Both the position numbers and the translations under genes were made by a program. From Psococerastis gibbosa (taxonomy: Eukaryota > Arthropoda > Insecta > Psocodea > Psocidae), in the NCBI GenBank assembly GCA_963971405.1, contig OZ020484.1:4712001-4776000 (forward strand): DNA of 64,000 nucleotides. Reading direction: 5' to 3'. The notes under the pieces were generated by a model that was not told where the DNA came from, did no database searches, and was given only the letters and a program-made list of their open reading frames with translations. Positions within the stretch are counted from its first letter, which is position 1; each line of letters opens with the position of its first letter. This document shows positions 46,682 to 58,344 of this stretch, piece by piece.

Positions 46682-47597
46682 ATTATTATTTAATTTTAAA
46701 ATCTAAAACACTTGAAACAATGAATGAATGAAAGAAATGATTGAAATCCAAGTTGTGATGACTGATGACCTAATATGGCGTATATTTATATTTTTATTAT
46801 TATTTTCAAAGATGTCAATATTGTCAATGCGCGCTAGCGCCAATGGTTCCTCAAGTGTATAATATTAGAAGTTCTTTGAGAACTTATTTTCCCGCCGGCC
46901 GCCATTAATGTTTTTTTTTTTTAGTTGAGAGTTGAGACAGTTGAATAAACCATCTGACATCTACCTACACCCAAATGATATAGACTAATAGTCTAATAGT
47001 TTTAAAGTCTACTTCATAAAAATTAAAATTGTCAACAAAGGCAACTGCGATTTCGTCGTAAGATGAATGAAATCAAATAAAAAGTTGTGGTATTCGTCAG
47101 TAAGTACAGAGATCTCAATAATTTCGTTCCATAACATAGAAGGGATGGTGGTATACTTTTATGGGATTTAACTTAATAATAAATACACCTTTTTATACCT
47201 ATATAATTATACGTTCCATTTATAATTTAATACAACAAAATAAGAATTGACTTCACGCCCCTGTAGTAAATAAAATAAAAAAACATTAAAACCCAATGTT
47301 AGCAGCCGTGTTCAATTCCACCAACACAAAATACCGCCAAAAACGTTTTCTTTTTTTAAGTAAACCAAAATATACAAACTACCAACTACGAACACATGAA
47401 GCACTTTTAAAAGAGGTAAGAGGCTATAAGGGGTGCAAGTGACAAAAATAAACACTCGAGATAATTGAGGCTAAAGCATGTAGGTCCAATTGAAAATGTG
47501 TGCAAGCATACCCCTTTTCCAATAATTCTAGCATTAATTATTGCCGATGTTCCCATTGGTTTAAATAGGATGAAGAACATCATGGCGGATGCCAAAG
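46682..47597. other. Upstream flank of the THAP gene
   Basis: AT-rich, no recognised element or exon. The THAP promoter should lie in the first few hundred bases; no clear TATA box. Confidence 0.45.
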
Positions 47598-47738
47598 CAG
47601 TGGCGTAGCCAGATTTTTTTTTTTGGGGGATCGGGGTTTTTTTTTTTTTTTTTTTTTTAAATTGGGGTACAGGTGTTACCTGTGTGCACTTAAGCCTATT
47701 GGGCCTATTGTGCCCCCTACAACAAAGAATCTACATAT

Positions 47739-47990
47739 CTACATCAGTTCCTCGAGGCCTATTTCCCTCAGGAGAGCCAGGACCTTGAGGGGATTTAGAA
47801 GTGGTAGGTCTTTTACATGTAATTGCAAGTTTCCCAAGCATGCTGCTCTTCTACGTGCGATTGCATCGCAGTGAAGGAGGATATGCTCGGGGTCCTCCGC
47901 TCCTTCGTTACAGAATCTGCATGCTCTAGACTCTCTGACACCTATGTTGGTCAGATGTCCATTCAAGTTGCAATGCCCAGAGAGGAATCC
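47739..47990 (-). mobile_element. Retrotransposon RNase-H tail with zinc knuckle
   Basis: Minus strand: NGHLTNIGVRESRACRFC, NEGAEDPEHILLHCDAIARR and a Leu-rich end. C-X2-C...H-X4-C is the post-RNase-H signature, from a different family than 34270. Confidence 0.85.
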
Positions 47991-48039
47991 TGGGATCGGG
48001 GTTGTTTTTTAACCCCTTCGGTCCATGCGTCCCTCATAA

Positions 48040-48182
48040 GGTGCCCATTCCACATACGTACAACGTCAATGAAAATTATGAAATTGAAGGTGGTAGCAGA
48101 CATTAAAGACATACTAAAAATTCTGCTACCACCTTCAATTTCATAATTTTCATTGACGTTGTACGTATATGGAATACCCGCC
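48040..48182. mobile_element. Harbinger-like hairpin MITE, copy 2
   Basis: 143-bp palindrome nearly identical in its arms to 42296-42428 (CATTCCACATACGTACAACG outer arm, GGTGGTAGCAGA inner arm). Flanked by TAA at 48037-48039 and 48183-48185. Confidence 0.88.
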
Positions 48183-48619
48183 TAAGGGACAAACTTTTGA
48201 AGGTTTGAAATACGCGCTATTTTAGATTCCGGAATTAATGACAAATATAATAAGTTTTTACGCGGTTTTAACTCTGTGTTACTGAATTGAATCGATTTTA
48301 GAACGTGTCTGCTGCATTTTGGAGCTTAAAAGTTTGTGTACATGTCGGAGAAAATGGCGGGAAAGGGTATGTTGCATTTTTATCACTCCACATCTGGCCT
48401 AGGCCCCACTTATATATTGGTATAATTATTTTTTTAATTGATTATTGAGGGTTTATAAACTAGGTAAACTAGATAACGAAACTTTTTTTGTTGAAGGTGG
48501 ACCATTTTTGAGCCTTTTACTCGTGTCCCTTAAAAGGGACAATAGGACCCAAGCTACCGCACAAATTTGGCCATACACCAATATTATCATCTGATTTTAT
48601 TATTATGTTTACATGTAGT

Positions 48620-49215
48620 GTTTTGAAGAAGTGCAACTGATAAGTGAAGCCTGAGGACCATGAAAGAGTAATGGAGATATTAGGGGATTGCGCGGATTTA
48701 TCTGGTCTATCCGATGATGAGTCAGTTCGTGATTTCGAGGCTGAAGTAGAACTACAGCTGCTGTAGTCTGCAGCGTATAGAAGAATTGCCTTTGACTGTC
48801 GAAGACAACGATGATGAGCTTGCCTGAATGTGGCTTCATAAAATACCTATACGAATGCGAAAGGTGTGTCTAATTGACAACAAGTTGAGTGCTTCTGCTT
48901 ACAATTTATGTAAGTTATCACATGAAATTCGGATATATATTCGGAGAACTAAAAACCGTACTTTTGATTTTCAAGGACATCCAATGCTGTAGTACATCTT
49001 CCGACTGATAATGATGAGACTGCCGTGGAAGGTGCCGAGATACGTGCCGAAAATTACAGACACTATCAAGGAAAAAACTGGTCTTATAAGAAATAAGAAG
49101 AATGGCAAGAGTAAAACGCAGAAAATTATTGTAAAGGGAAATAAGAAGAAAGGAATGCCAAATAAGAGAAATAAAGGCAAAATCCTGCCAGTAGAATTTC
49201 CATAAAAAAATAAAA
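48620..49215 (+). pseudogene. Degenerate acidic ORF, possible transposase N-terminus
   Basis: Plus-strand frames read MEILGDCADLSGLSDDES then FEAEVELQLL, and after stops NAVVHLPTDNDETAVEGAEI. Acidic S/D-rich N-termini with LSDDES occur in piggyBac-type transposases, but the catalytic core is absent. A (GAAT)n tract follows at 49295-49317. Confidence 0.3.
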
Positions 49216-50044
49216 TAATTTTTTTAATACTAAGTTTTTTCTTCATAGCTATGTAATCTAGTCCCATTGTCCCTCAGGAGGGACACTCCAGACTGAATGA
49301 ATGAATGAATGAATGAACTTCAGATATGGTAAAATTAGGTTTAAATTGACCATAGAGTACATTCCACACGAGAAATAATTTTTTTATACGTCAACTTTGA
49401 TTTGGGTCTGAAGGGGTTAAAAGATAGGCCTGAAATAGTTTGTCGGCAAACAAATTTGATTTTGCAGACCATAACTTTATTAACAAAACTGGAAAAAGGG
49501 GGACCGGGGTCTCCCCGGCAATTTTTTAAAGATAAATGTCTAAAAAATTTGCTATTTTGCTCAATTTGGGGGGGAGGGGTCCGGACCCAGCTGATCCCCC
49601 CTTGGCAAAGCCACTGCGCCAAAGCTCAAAAAATGTCACTTGCCCCTCTTGGCTTCTTGGCGCTTCACATAGTCCCCCCCCCCCTAATTAACCTGCAATT
49701 GCTACGAAGACGCAACCACAAAATGACAATGCAAGTCATGCCAGCTTTCAATTGGCTGACTCGAAAATAATATACGCAATGGATGCAATATGGCAGAATT
49801 ATGGCTCACCTGACCGTGGAAATGGGCGTCTTCGTCGTTGGTATGCCATTTAACCAGCTCTATGGGCTTATACTGACTTTCAATGTCAAGTGTAGGAGCA
49901 CGAGCACATGCTGTAACTTATCGAACCCCGCTTACAAACCGAAATTTTGGCAGATAATGTTTTGCGGATACACTGACTACATCGTAATGTTATCATTACG
50001 ACGGGTAGTTATAGGCTAAATAACTAATATTGCATTTAAGCAAT

Positions 50045-50340
50045 CACAGGCGTAAAGTTTTAGAATGATGGCGGGGGCAAAACTAGGTAGACCTTATGAC
50101 GTCATCAGGCAGGATTTAAGAAAAAATTGAAAATATAAGAGCAAAATAGTAGGGTTTTACGCATTTTAATAGTTGTAAAGTATAGCTGTAGATTTTACAA
50201 AGCTAAAAAAGGATTGCTTATATTGATATTGCTGCAAACGGGACCATGAAGTATGAACCACGTCTTAATTACAATGCTCGAGGCTGGAGGGGGGGGGGGC
50301 AAATTGGACCGTGCCCCCCCCCCCCAACTTTACGCCCATG
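50045..50340. mobile_element. hAT-like MITE family 'F', copy 1
   Basis: Ends CACAGGCGTAAAGTT and AACTTTACGCCCATG with a perfect 8-bp duplication TAAGCAAT at 50037-50044 and 50341-50348. Inner ends carry poly-G and poly-C, so the terminal repeats extend as a G/C block. 296 bp. Confidence 0.92.
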
Positions 50341-50372
50341 TAAGCAATATATGTATATATAATATTTTTTAT

Positions 50373-51254
50373 TGCTTTCCAAGTTATGCGTAGTATAAGG
50401 AAAGCTTTGTGATGGTCGAAATTTCCGATTCCGAGATTTCAACGGATTTACGTTTTGAGGTCCCAGGAACTAAAAAATGTGGTTTACGAAAAGTCTGTCT
50501 GTAGCTCTGTCTGTCTGTCTGTCTGTCTGTGTGTTCATCGATTTCCGGGTAAACTACTCGGTCGATTTTGGTGAAATTCGGCATCTAGGTTCATATCAAA
50601 TCATACCTCGGGACCATTTTTTTTTTTTTTTTTTTTGGGCTAACTCAATTTGGGGGGTTTTATTTTTTCAAAAAACTCCAAAAAACGTCTAAAAAAATTA
50701 TTTCTCCAAAACGGCTCCAACGATTTCTTTTGAATTCACATATACTGTAGTCGTTATTAATGTTGACAAATTGGTGGGGGGGTCGCTTGCCTCTTGATAG
50801 TTTGCTTCTGGGGGGGGGGGGGGAAATAAAAATAACTAAATTTTTATGAAAAATGACTAAAAAATGATTTTTCTGTAAACCTTTCTATCGATGATTTCTA
50901 CATTAAGGCATGTTTTAGGTGTTAAATTGAGTAACGAAACCTGACAGGTTGCTTTCCCAAAAAACTATTTGGTTTTGTGAAAAAAACATTTTTTTTATAA
51001 AAATGATAGAAAATTCACGCTGAAATGCATTGCGTGCCATTATTGCTGTGTGGTAATGTGTTGGCCTGACCTATCTAGAATTTACCTCACCTCCAGTGAC
51101 GTCAGGTGGACAAACCCCCCCCCCCCCCCCCCCCCCGAGATATCGGAAATTTAACTATAGGAAAATTATTTACCATGTAATTACTCATTTTCCCTATCTA
51201 CTAATTTTGATAAATTGGAAAGCATGTTCGAGTAAACTCGGACCGGTTCTTTAA
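50373..51254 (+). mobile_element. Long repeat family 'A', copy 4
   Basis: Complete-looking copy without the internal tandem. GCTTTCCAAGTTATGCGTAG at the left; GATAAATTGGAAAGC and ACTCGGACCGGTTCTTT at the right. Contains (CTGT)n near 50500-50530, a G run near 50807-50822 and 22 C at 51115-51136. Confidence 0.88.
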
Positions 51255-51261
51255 TTTAATA

Positions 51262-51500
51262 TCGGCAGTAGTCGTCTTCATCTTCAAGTGCCTTTTCTAT
51301 CGAATAAGATTGGCGATCATCATGGCAATTGTAGTGATAATGACTATACTATATGGAATTGTAATGCAGTGGTTTACTGTTTCCTTCTGCAACCTTTTGC
51401 CGTTGATTCTTCATTGAGTTCTTCCGCCTTCGGGGCCCAGGGACAAAAGAGTGTCCTCCCCGAAAATCCGTCCTGGATCCGCGTTCACCTATCACCTACT
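51262..51500 (-). mobile_element. RTE-type 3' end 'H', copy 1
   Basis: Reverse strand: AGGCGGAAGAA, GGTTGCAGAAGGAAACAGT-type sequence, AATTGCCATGATGATCGCCA (encoding IAMMIAN) and GAAGATGAAGACGAC. The same segment is at 63199-63575, and AMMIAN ends the RTE piece at 2807. Confidence 0.7.
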
Positions 51501-51562
51501 GTCATTACTGTCATCTATGAAATGTCTTCTTATATCTTTCCAGTTTCCACGAGGCCCGTAAC

Positions 51563-51582
51563 CCCCCCCCCCCCCCCCCCCC
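51563..51582. repeat. Poly-C tract (20)
   Basis: Twenty C after ACGAGGCCCGTAA; no mate element recognised. Confidence 0.8.
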
Positions 51583-52344
51583 GTTGTTCAATTATTTTAA
51601 ACTATATAGTTTGAACTTTCCAGACGTGTGACATTTCACTAAATATTCTATAAATTAGGTTCGCAGTGTCCGTCCCCGAAATAAGATCCTGGTTACGAGC
51701 CTGCTCTCAATCCATAGGAAACAGTAAAAAAGGAGAACAAAAAATAACTGGGAAACCCGGCGTATTCTTAATAAGGACGGGGCTGCATGCGTAGCTGTCA
51801 AAAAGAAGGAAAGGTCCCGTAGCATGGAAAACCCACCGGGGAAAAGCTCCACTTTTTTTTTTTGTATTTTATCTTCACCTCTAATTCATTGATTTAATAG
51901 GCTATAATAGTAGTTCTCAGAATGAATAGGGATATTAGCATCTTCATATAATGCATACAGGCTAATTACATTTTACTGGCTACATGCCAAGCAAGTACCG
52001 ATTAGCATCTCGTTTCCATTTTTATTTGCTCGTGTAGTCTGCGCTCCTATATCTTTTATTATTGTACAGTCGAACGCGGTTTAGACTCAAAATCGAATAG
52101 TGAAGAAACTGGGATTTTTTTCTTCCTATTGTTTTTATTTTGCTTAGGAGACATACAGCCATTTCCATTTTTTTTATCGGTTTACTTCGTTTAGGAAAAG
52201 GGAAAAGCTGTTATCAGCGTGTCATCACTATTCCTGCCCTTACATATTGGGTTTGCTGATTTATGAATAGGAGGAACTCTGGTCCTGGGTCCATAAAAAA
52301 TCATTAAAAAAAAAGAAACCTCTGTATATATAGGAGGAACATAT
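51583..52344. other. Non-genic stretch
   Basis: No exon or repeat recognised; scattered short A and T runs. Confidence 0.45.
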
Positions 52345-52675
52345 GACTCAGAAACATAGATATTCACGGCATCGTACAGGAGGAGAGAGTGGCGTGTCCG
52401 TAGAAATGATGAGCTCAACGCGATGTACCAAGAGCCAAATCAAGAGAGTCCGCATCAGGTGGCTAGGGCACGTGAAACGAATGCCAGACAATAGGGCTAC
52501 AAGAGCAGCCTTACCCAAGGGAGGAGACATCAGACAACTAAGGATGCGATGGCTGGACGACGTCGAGGTGGATCTGGCGACCCTTAGCGTCGATGACTGG
52601 CGAAGGAGAGCGCAGGACCGCGCAGGCTGGAGCGACGTAGCCGAGCAGGCCAAGGCCATTCACGGGCCGTAGCGC
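52345..52675 (+). mobile_element. Non-LTR retrotransposon C-terminus
   Basis: An uninterrupted 109-codon frame: KSQIKRVRIRWLGHVKRMPD, RAALPKGGDIRQLRMRWLDD, VEVDLATLSVDDWRRRAQDR, AGWSDVAEQAKAIHGP and stop. This is the canonical end of insect endonuclease/reverse-transcriptase ORFs. 5' truncated just upstream of RRV..E motifs. Confidence 0.92.
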
Positions 52676-54434
52676 CAAGAAGTAAGTATCGTACATAGTG
52701 GAGAAAGGGCACGTCTAACAGGCTCATAAAGGGGCTCTCCAGCTTGGCGTTGGGCTATTTAGCAATAAGCTACCCAAAGATCTAAAAAGACAGGCCTCTC
52801 GCCTTCAAAGGCAAAGTGAAGGGCTCCTTATGAGATGCTGCCCTTACTGTGTAAGTAGCAGAGCAAAGCAAAGCTACACCTACCTGCAGGCTATGTCCTA
52901 TAAATGGGCAGACGGGGCATTTGTCCAGGGTGCCGAGCTTTAGGGGGGGGGGGGGAGTCGAAATGAAAAAAATACATCATAGCATTGGTGTTTACCCAAG
53001 CTAATTAAAGTAAACCTTGAGAGTTTACACATTGTACTTTGGTCGTATTGCTTACTATTTCCTTTCGCAACACTTTGCTTTATTGGGGTAGAGGTAGGGG
53101 CGCTGGAAGACTTATTGCCCAGTGCTGCGAAATCCAAATTTCGGGGCCTGCCTACATGCTTACAAACGGGTAATACCCAATTCCACTAGTTTGAGTTGCA
53201 AACGATATATATATAGTGAAACTACGCTGAGTTGAGCCATACGCCACAGCAGAAAATTCACGGTAAGTTGACTGAGGCTTATTATAATAATAGACTTATA
53301 TACGAAAGCTCGTACGCATCTAAATTTTATTATTTGTAAGATGATTGTAAGACAATTGCACAGTACACCTCCTTCAACTTACTGTGATTTTTCTGCAGTG
53401 ACCTACCGTAGTTTTACTATCCTACTGTATATATACAGTATATACAAGCCATCTTGATTTGTATTGTCACTGTTTCTTTGATTTTGCTTGGTTATATTGT
53501 ATGACGACGTCGACATCGTCATTGTGTTGTACTTTGTGGTTGTAAAATGTAAAATTTTAAGCGAATGGCGATGTTGTGACTGTCATATGAACTATGACTA
53601 ATCGTGACGCACACACTATGTGTTGTATAGAATGTCAGGTATTTATTTGACGTATATAAGTACATATATAAGTGCTATCCGTTTGACAAATCGATAAGAT
53701 GCTATTTTTTTCCCTCCTCCTTTTCAATTTGACTGCTTGTTTCTCGGGTATTGCTTTATGTTTTATATTGTAAGTGATGTCTTCTTTGGACTTTGTCTGT
53801 TGGCAACACATTATAAGCTTTTTTTTTTATTTCTTTTCAAATTGTACAAATCTATTGAAGCCCATCCATCACAAAATGCTCCCATGACAAATTCCTCAGC
53901 GGATATGTGTATAGACTATGGAGCCTCCAGCGAGACTGTTCATTCCATTATACATTAAAAATAATTCATATCCAGACAGCAATCCGTCACACACAAGCTT
54001 CATGGGAATAATTCCAGTAATTTGGCATGTGAATACTCAAATATGACATTTCCAGTGACCACGGACTATGACCTCCAGTAAATTGATGGAAAATTAAATT
54101 GAAACTTTGTTATGAACAACGTAGCAAATAAGCATGCGACCTTTCAGTTATAATGGCAACAGGGCCCCATCCATGACCAGTTGAATTTTCATAGTTACTA
54201 GTTGAACCAGTTTATAACTGATGCTTGCCAATTACCACAAAAACGGGCCTCAAATGGAACTAATTAGGCTAAGGTACAGGCGCAAAGCTGAAACTTTGTG
54301 CATAAGTTAAAGTTCATTTTGATGACCTGAAGAAGATATCAGAATTCCCCTGTGTGGAACCGGGGCCACTGAAAATCCACCTAGAGTAAGGGAAAACATA
54401 TTATTTGAGAATTGAGAATGTCAGTGTTGCAGCC
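52676..54434. other. Non-genic stretch
   Basis: No recognised gene. A G run lies at 52945-52957. ATAT-rich palindromes (CTGTATATATACAG) occur near 53430. A 73-codon open frame at 53737-53958 shows one hydrophobic segment but no family match or splice support. Confidence 0.45.
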
Positions 54435-54640
54435 ATGCAAGGGGGGGGGGGGAGGGTCCGCCGGGTCTGGTGGACACCCCCCTAAATTTAGCAAAATAGC
54501 AAATTTTTCAGAAATGTTTGAAAAAATTCCCCGGTTCCCCTGTTTCCAGTTTTGTTAATAAAGTTCATCTACAAAATCAAAACATTTTGCCGACAAAATG
54601 CGTAAAATCCCACTATTTCAAGCCTATTTTTCCAGAATCA
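54435..54640 (-). mobile_element. Inverted copy of the 49.4-49.6 kb hAT right end
   Basis: GTCCGCCGGGTCTGGTGG, AGCAAAATAGCAAATTTTT, CCAGTTTTGTTAATAAAGTT and TTTGCCGACAAA mirror 49390-49590 in reverse. G run of 12 at the left. Confidence 0.65.
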
Positions 54641-55039
54641 TTCCCTGGGGGAGACCTCCCGAACCCTCGGGTGCATGCGCAAGGGACATCATGATCATGC
54701 CCCCTAATTACCTGCGTACGTCCATGAGAACGGCTTTCCTCTTTTTCTACATTCTACAAATAGGGGGGGGGGGGGCGGCGCCGAATGAAACACACCCCCC
54801 CTTCGAAAACCTATCGTTACGCCGTGGTACTGGAATGGAACATCCTACCGACTTCATTGATAACAAAATAACTGGAATATTGCAGTGTCTGTGGTTGCAT
54901 GGAACCTCCCTACACCTGATCGGCCAGAGCCGAATGGGACTTCGACTTGACTTAAGGTGGCTCCATCGGCCCGTGAGGACCTCTCGCCTGTCGCACCAAG
55001 CCCCTCCAAAGCGCACGTTTCTCCGCCAACTCCCTCCAT
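54641..55039. other. Non-genic stretch with G/C runs
   Basis: A 152-codon plus-strand open frame spans 54598-55056, but it begins inside the transposon copy to the left and crosses a G run, with no recognisable domain. Confidence 0.4.
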
Positions 55040-55198
55040 GCTTCGGGGTGTCATGACCCCCCCTAAATGGGTAAATTCATAAGATCCCTAGTAAAAAAAA
55101 TGGAATAAAACTCAACTTTTAAAAAAAAAAAAATTACCTTTTAAACTTACAAAAAATTTGTGACACCCCCTAAATTTTCGGCTGGATCCAGCCTAGGG
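55040..55198. mobile_element. Small inverted-repeat element 'I', copy 2
   Basis: GGGGTGTCATGACCCCCCCTA, ATGGGTAAATTCATAAGATC and GTGACACCCCCTAAATTTTC then GGCTGGATCC, matching 41110-41275. Confidence 0.6.
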
Positions 55199-55430
55199 TC
55201 CATTGGAGTCTTCGTGCTCTTAGTTCCTCGGTAATGCTCTGCGAGTTAAAGAGAGTTCGAAGCTCTACGTTTGTTCTTATTCGCCATTGCCCGTTCTCTA
55301 TAATCCCTCCGAAGACTCGTCTGAGGATCCTCCTTTCAAAGACTTCCAGCATCAGGCTGTCCCTTCTTTTCACCACCCAGGCTTCCTGTAAGACCGGCCT
55401 AATGAGTGTTTTGTAGTCTTATCTTAGTTG
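55190..55430 (-). mobile_element. Non-LTR retrotransposon C-terminal fragment
   Basis: Minus strand: VVKRRDSLMLEVFERRILRR, VFGGIIENGQWRIRTNVEL and SITEELRARRLQW. This is the segment linking the reverse transcriptase to the R.RW.GH motif. A distinct family from 31560. Confidence 0.88.
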
Positions 55431-55595
55431 CTCTTTATATAAGCCTGGATGTAATTAGGCTCCTTATTTGGAAATAGGCTATATAAGCGGCTTGATTCTG
55501 CTCTTGATGTCTACCATTATTTCGTTCCTCTCGGTTACGAATGGGATTTTAAATATTTAAATTTTAAGGGAGTTTAAAAGTTTTCAAATAGTTTA

Positions 55596-55987
55596 GGCAG
55601 GGTCTCCACCGACCGGCTAGGGCTATTTACAAATACGGTGACGTGGTAACAGACATTCATGACTTAGGCGGGGTTTCCACCGACCTCACATTGCAGAATG
55701 CAAATGCACATTGACGGAAATTAGAATTTTTCTTTTTATAGAAATCTATTAAAGTGTTTGTTATTAACATATCCCATGACGCAATTTTTTAATTTTAGCT
55801 TGTTTGTGATTTTACTCTATGATCATTGATCAATTTTAACTATGACATAGAGTAAAACAAACATTTCCGTCAATGTCATTTGCATTCTGCAATGCGAGGT
55901 CGGTAGAAACCCCGCCTAAGTCTTGAATGTCTGTTACCACGTCACCGTATTTGTATTTAGCCCTAGCCGGTCGGTGGAAACCGCGCC
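55596..55987. mobile_element. Nested Harbinger-like MITE family 'B', copy 2
   Basis: Ends GGCAGGGTCTCCACCGACCGG and CCGGTCGGTGGAAACCGCGCC, flanked by TTA (55593) and TAA (55988). The inner pair GGCGGGGTTTCCACCGACC / GGTCGGTAGAAACCCCGCC lies 65-70 bases inside each end. Confidence 0.85.
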
Positions 55988-56127
55988 TAAGCAACGAGCT
56001 GCAATTTTCAGCCTTTTTTGCAACTCGTAGGCGAAAAATCAACACAAATTGTTTACTTTGTAAAGAAACTTAATGGTGCATTAGGTACTGTATTTTTTCA
56101 AATTATAAGCTACTTAATAGTCAAACT

Positions 56128-56458
56128 CAGAGGCGTATAGTTTTAGAATGATGGCGGGGGGCAAAACTAAGTAGACCTTAGGACGTCATCAGGCAGGATA
56201 AGGAAAAATTGAAAATATAAGAATAAAATATTAAATGGTTTTACGCATTTTAATAGTCGTAAAGTATAGCTGTAGATTTTACAAAGCTAAAAAAAGGAAT
56301 GCTTATATTCATATTGCTGCAAGGGGACCATGAAGTATATGAACCACGTCTTACAATGCTCGAGGCTGGGGGGAGGGGCTTTGCTCCCCCAAAAGTAGCT
56401 GAGGGGGGCAAGTTGGACCTTGCCCCCCCCCCTCCCCCCAACTTTACGCCCCTTCACT
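56128..56458. mobile_element. hAT-like MITE family 'F', copy 2
   Basis: Same interior as 50045-50340 (TAGTCGTAAAGTATAGCTGT, ACCATGAAGTATATGAACCA) with an extra G/C-rich palindrome near 56370-56420. I see no exact duplication. Confidence 0.75.
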
Positions 56459-56589
56459 CGAACTTAATCATTTCTTTGCCCAATTCTCTGTATTTCTTTC
56501 CACGAACAAACTCTGGTATTTTAATTAATTTTTGCTGGTTTGGGTAAAATCAGTACATTTTTGCGTCCTTTCCATTTCCAATCAGTAAG

Positions 56590-56822
56590 CTGTACTGACA
56601 AAATCAGTACGGAAGGTCACCCTAGGTTTTTTACTCGACTTCTCTATACGTTGCAATCTATCGATTTGTAGCAAATCTTTCAATCTTTCCAACTCTAGGT
56701 AGTTTCCACAACTTAAATCTTGCTTGAGATCTTGCGCGTACGCCTTCCTTGTCCGCCTTTTGACATTGGCGCCTTCAATGGGCGGATGACTTCTATTACG
56801 GTGTTAAGTAGTCCCTCCAGTC
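56590..56822 (-). mobile_element. Non-LTR C-terminal fragment, left half
   Basis: Minus strand: HPPIEGANVKRRTRKAYAQD, LSCGNYLELERLKDLLQ then DRLQR and a Lys-rich end, related to the pieces at 60590 and 61862. The right half continues at 57347-57460; element C copy 3 is inserted between. Confidence 0.55.
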
Positions 56823-57338
56823 CATGGAGCTAATAAAACTATGGAGCCACCATGTTGTATTTCGGCTGTGCTGGAGGACTGAAGCCACGACCACGCCCCC
56901 TCATGGGTGCATTTTGGCGGGAAATTCAAATTTAATAGTTTTATTATATGTTTTCTTTATAGTTTTCTTTGATTGTTTCATATATAATTATATTTATTAT
57001 TTACATTTATTATATATATTGTTTAAAATTTAAATTAAAAGTACTGAAAGATCTGCATTAAAAAAATTTATTTTTATCTAAAAGTAGGGAAAACTTTGCT
57101 TAAAATATTGTTTGAATTGTAAATTAAAAGTACTCCAAGTTCTGCATAAAAATATTGCTGGTTAGCTGGCATGATTTTCCGTTCTAAATAATCATTAAAT
57201 AGTCAAATAAAAAATAAAATGTTAACATGGTATCAAATGGCAAAAGGCTCAATCTGGTCCTATACTACGGAAATAGCCGAAGTCAAGCGGCTTCAACCCG
57301 AATGTTTACGATGAGTCTATAGTTTTACTATGTCTATG
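56823..57338 (+). mobile_element. hAT-like element family 'C', copy 3
   Basis: 516 bp, CATGGAGCTAATAAAACTAT to ATAGTTTTACTATGTCTATG, with a perfect duplication CTCCAGTC at 56815-56822 and 57339-57346. Interior almost identical to copies 1 and 2. Confidence 0.95.
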
Positions 57339-57460
57339 CTCCAGTCTTATCATGTCCCCCATCCATGCGCTTGACTTGTAAAGTAGGAAGAGATATGATG
57401 CTAGCATCTGATGGATCCTACGTACCTTGTTGAAGGCTAGCAGCTTGTATGAGCAGGGTA

Positions 57461-58344
57461 CCTACGAAGAAGATTCAAGAGAGATGGTCGTTGGAAGCTG
57501 GGAATTTTGCACAATTTGAGACATCAGTTTCAGTTTCATATCTGTATTGAGTATGTGTACATGTCCGGACCCTCTGACCCCCCCCCCCTCCCCTCCTAAA
57601 ATCCGCCCTTGGACGTATGTGCTAAGTGCCAGGGAACATGATAACAAAAATTAAGTTCAAATCATCAATTTTTCAGCGATATTTATGGATGTAAACACAA
57701 AGAGTGCAAGCAAGGCTCGAGTGGCATTTGACACGTTTTATAAAACAGGAGAAGGTGGACATGACACACCACTTGTCCTCTATCTACCAACTGCAACTAC
57801 AATTTTGCCACTGTCGCTTGGCGCCATTTTTAGGACATTGGCTATGTCACTTAATTGATGGATAGGCCTAGTATTTAAGTGATAAACTCTAATTTCCAAT
57901 TTTGGCGCTTTTCCACGCTTCGCATTATGTACTTATACGCTCATAACCGCAGCTCCCCTCTGGGAGATATGCAGTATGCATATTTTTCCCTCCACCAATA
58001 GCTATAGGTTAGGTTAGGTTAATCAGAATATAATTTAAATTAATTTAGACTTGTTTTTCTTGAATGTGTGAATTCTCATTTATACTTTTTGTACCTGACC
58101 ATGACAAGAAGCCAAAACCGGTCGTGAATTTTAAATTTTAATTATAGCAGTGATATTATCAGTGGGAGTTGTTCCAGCTTAACTTAAATTTTATGACTCT
58201 ATTAATCATTCAAAATAAATTTTTCAATAAGAATCGCCAGCGTCTTTCCAACGATGAATTTTTTGGTTTCGTTCAGACCCCACCGTCCCCACCCTATATA
58301 GGGATTTCATCACCCTGGGCAACAAGTCTTCCAGCATCCCCTAC
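57461..58344. other. Non-genic stretch
   Basis: C-rich tract near 57576-57595 ending in CCGCCCTTG, a probable lone hAT end. TAGGTTAGGTTAGGTTAAT near 58007 resembles three units of the insect telomeric word TTAGG plus T, too short to mean much. No gene. Confidence 0.45.

Larger units (their letters stand above)
47598..49616. mobile_element. Composite 2-kb hAT-like element with nested insertions
   Basis: Left end CAGTGGCGTAGCCAG; right end CTTGGCAAAGCCACTG, whose reverse complement matches imperfectly. Flanks TGCCAAAG (47590-47597) and CGCCAAAG (49617-49624) match 7 of 8. Inside are a LINE zinc-knuckle fragment (47739), a hairpin MITE (48040), a piggyBac-like scrap (48620) and a G-rich right end also found inverted at 54435-54640. 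No hAT transposase domain is recognisable. Confidence 0.6.

Noticed and set aside
54598..55056. 152-codon plus-strand ORF
   Set aside because: Starts within a hAT end copy and crosses a G run; no domain. Best explained as chance in repeat DNA.
58005..58022. TAGGTTAGGTTAGGTTA as a telomeric array
   Set aside because: Only about three imperfect units; too short to be telomeric.
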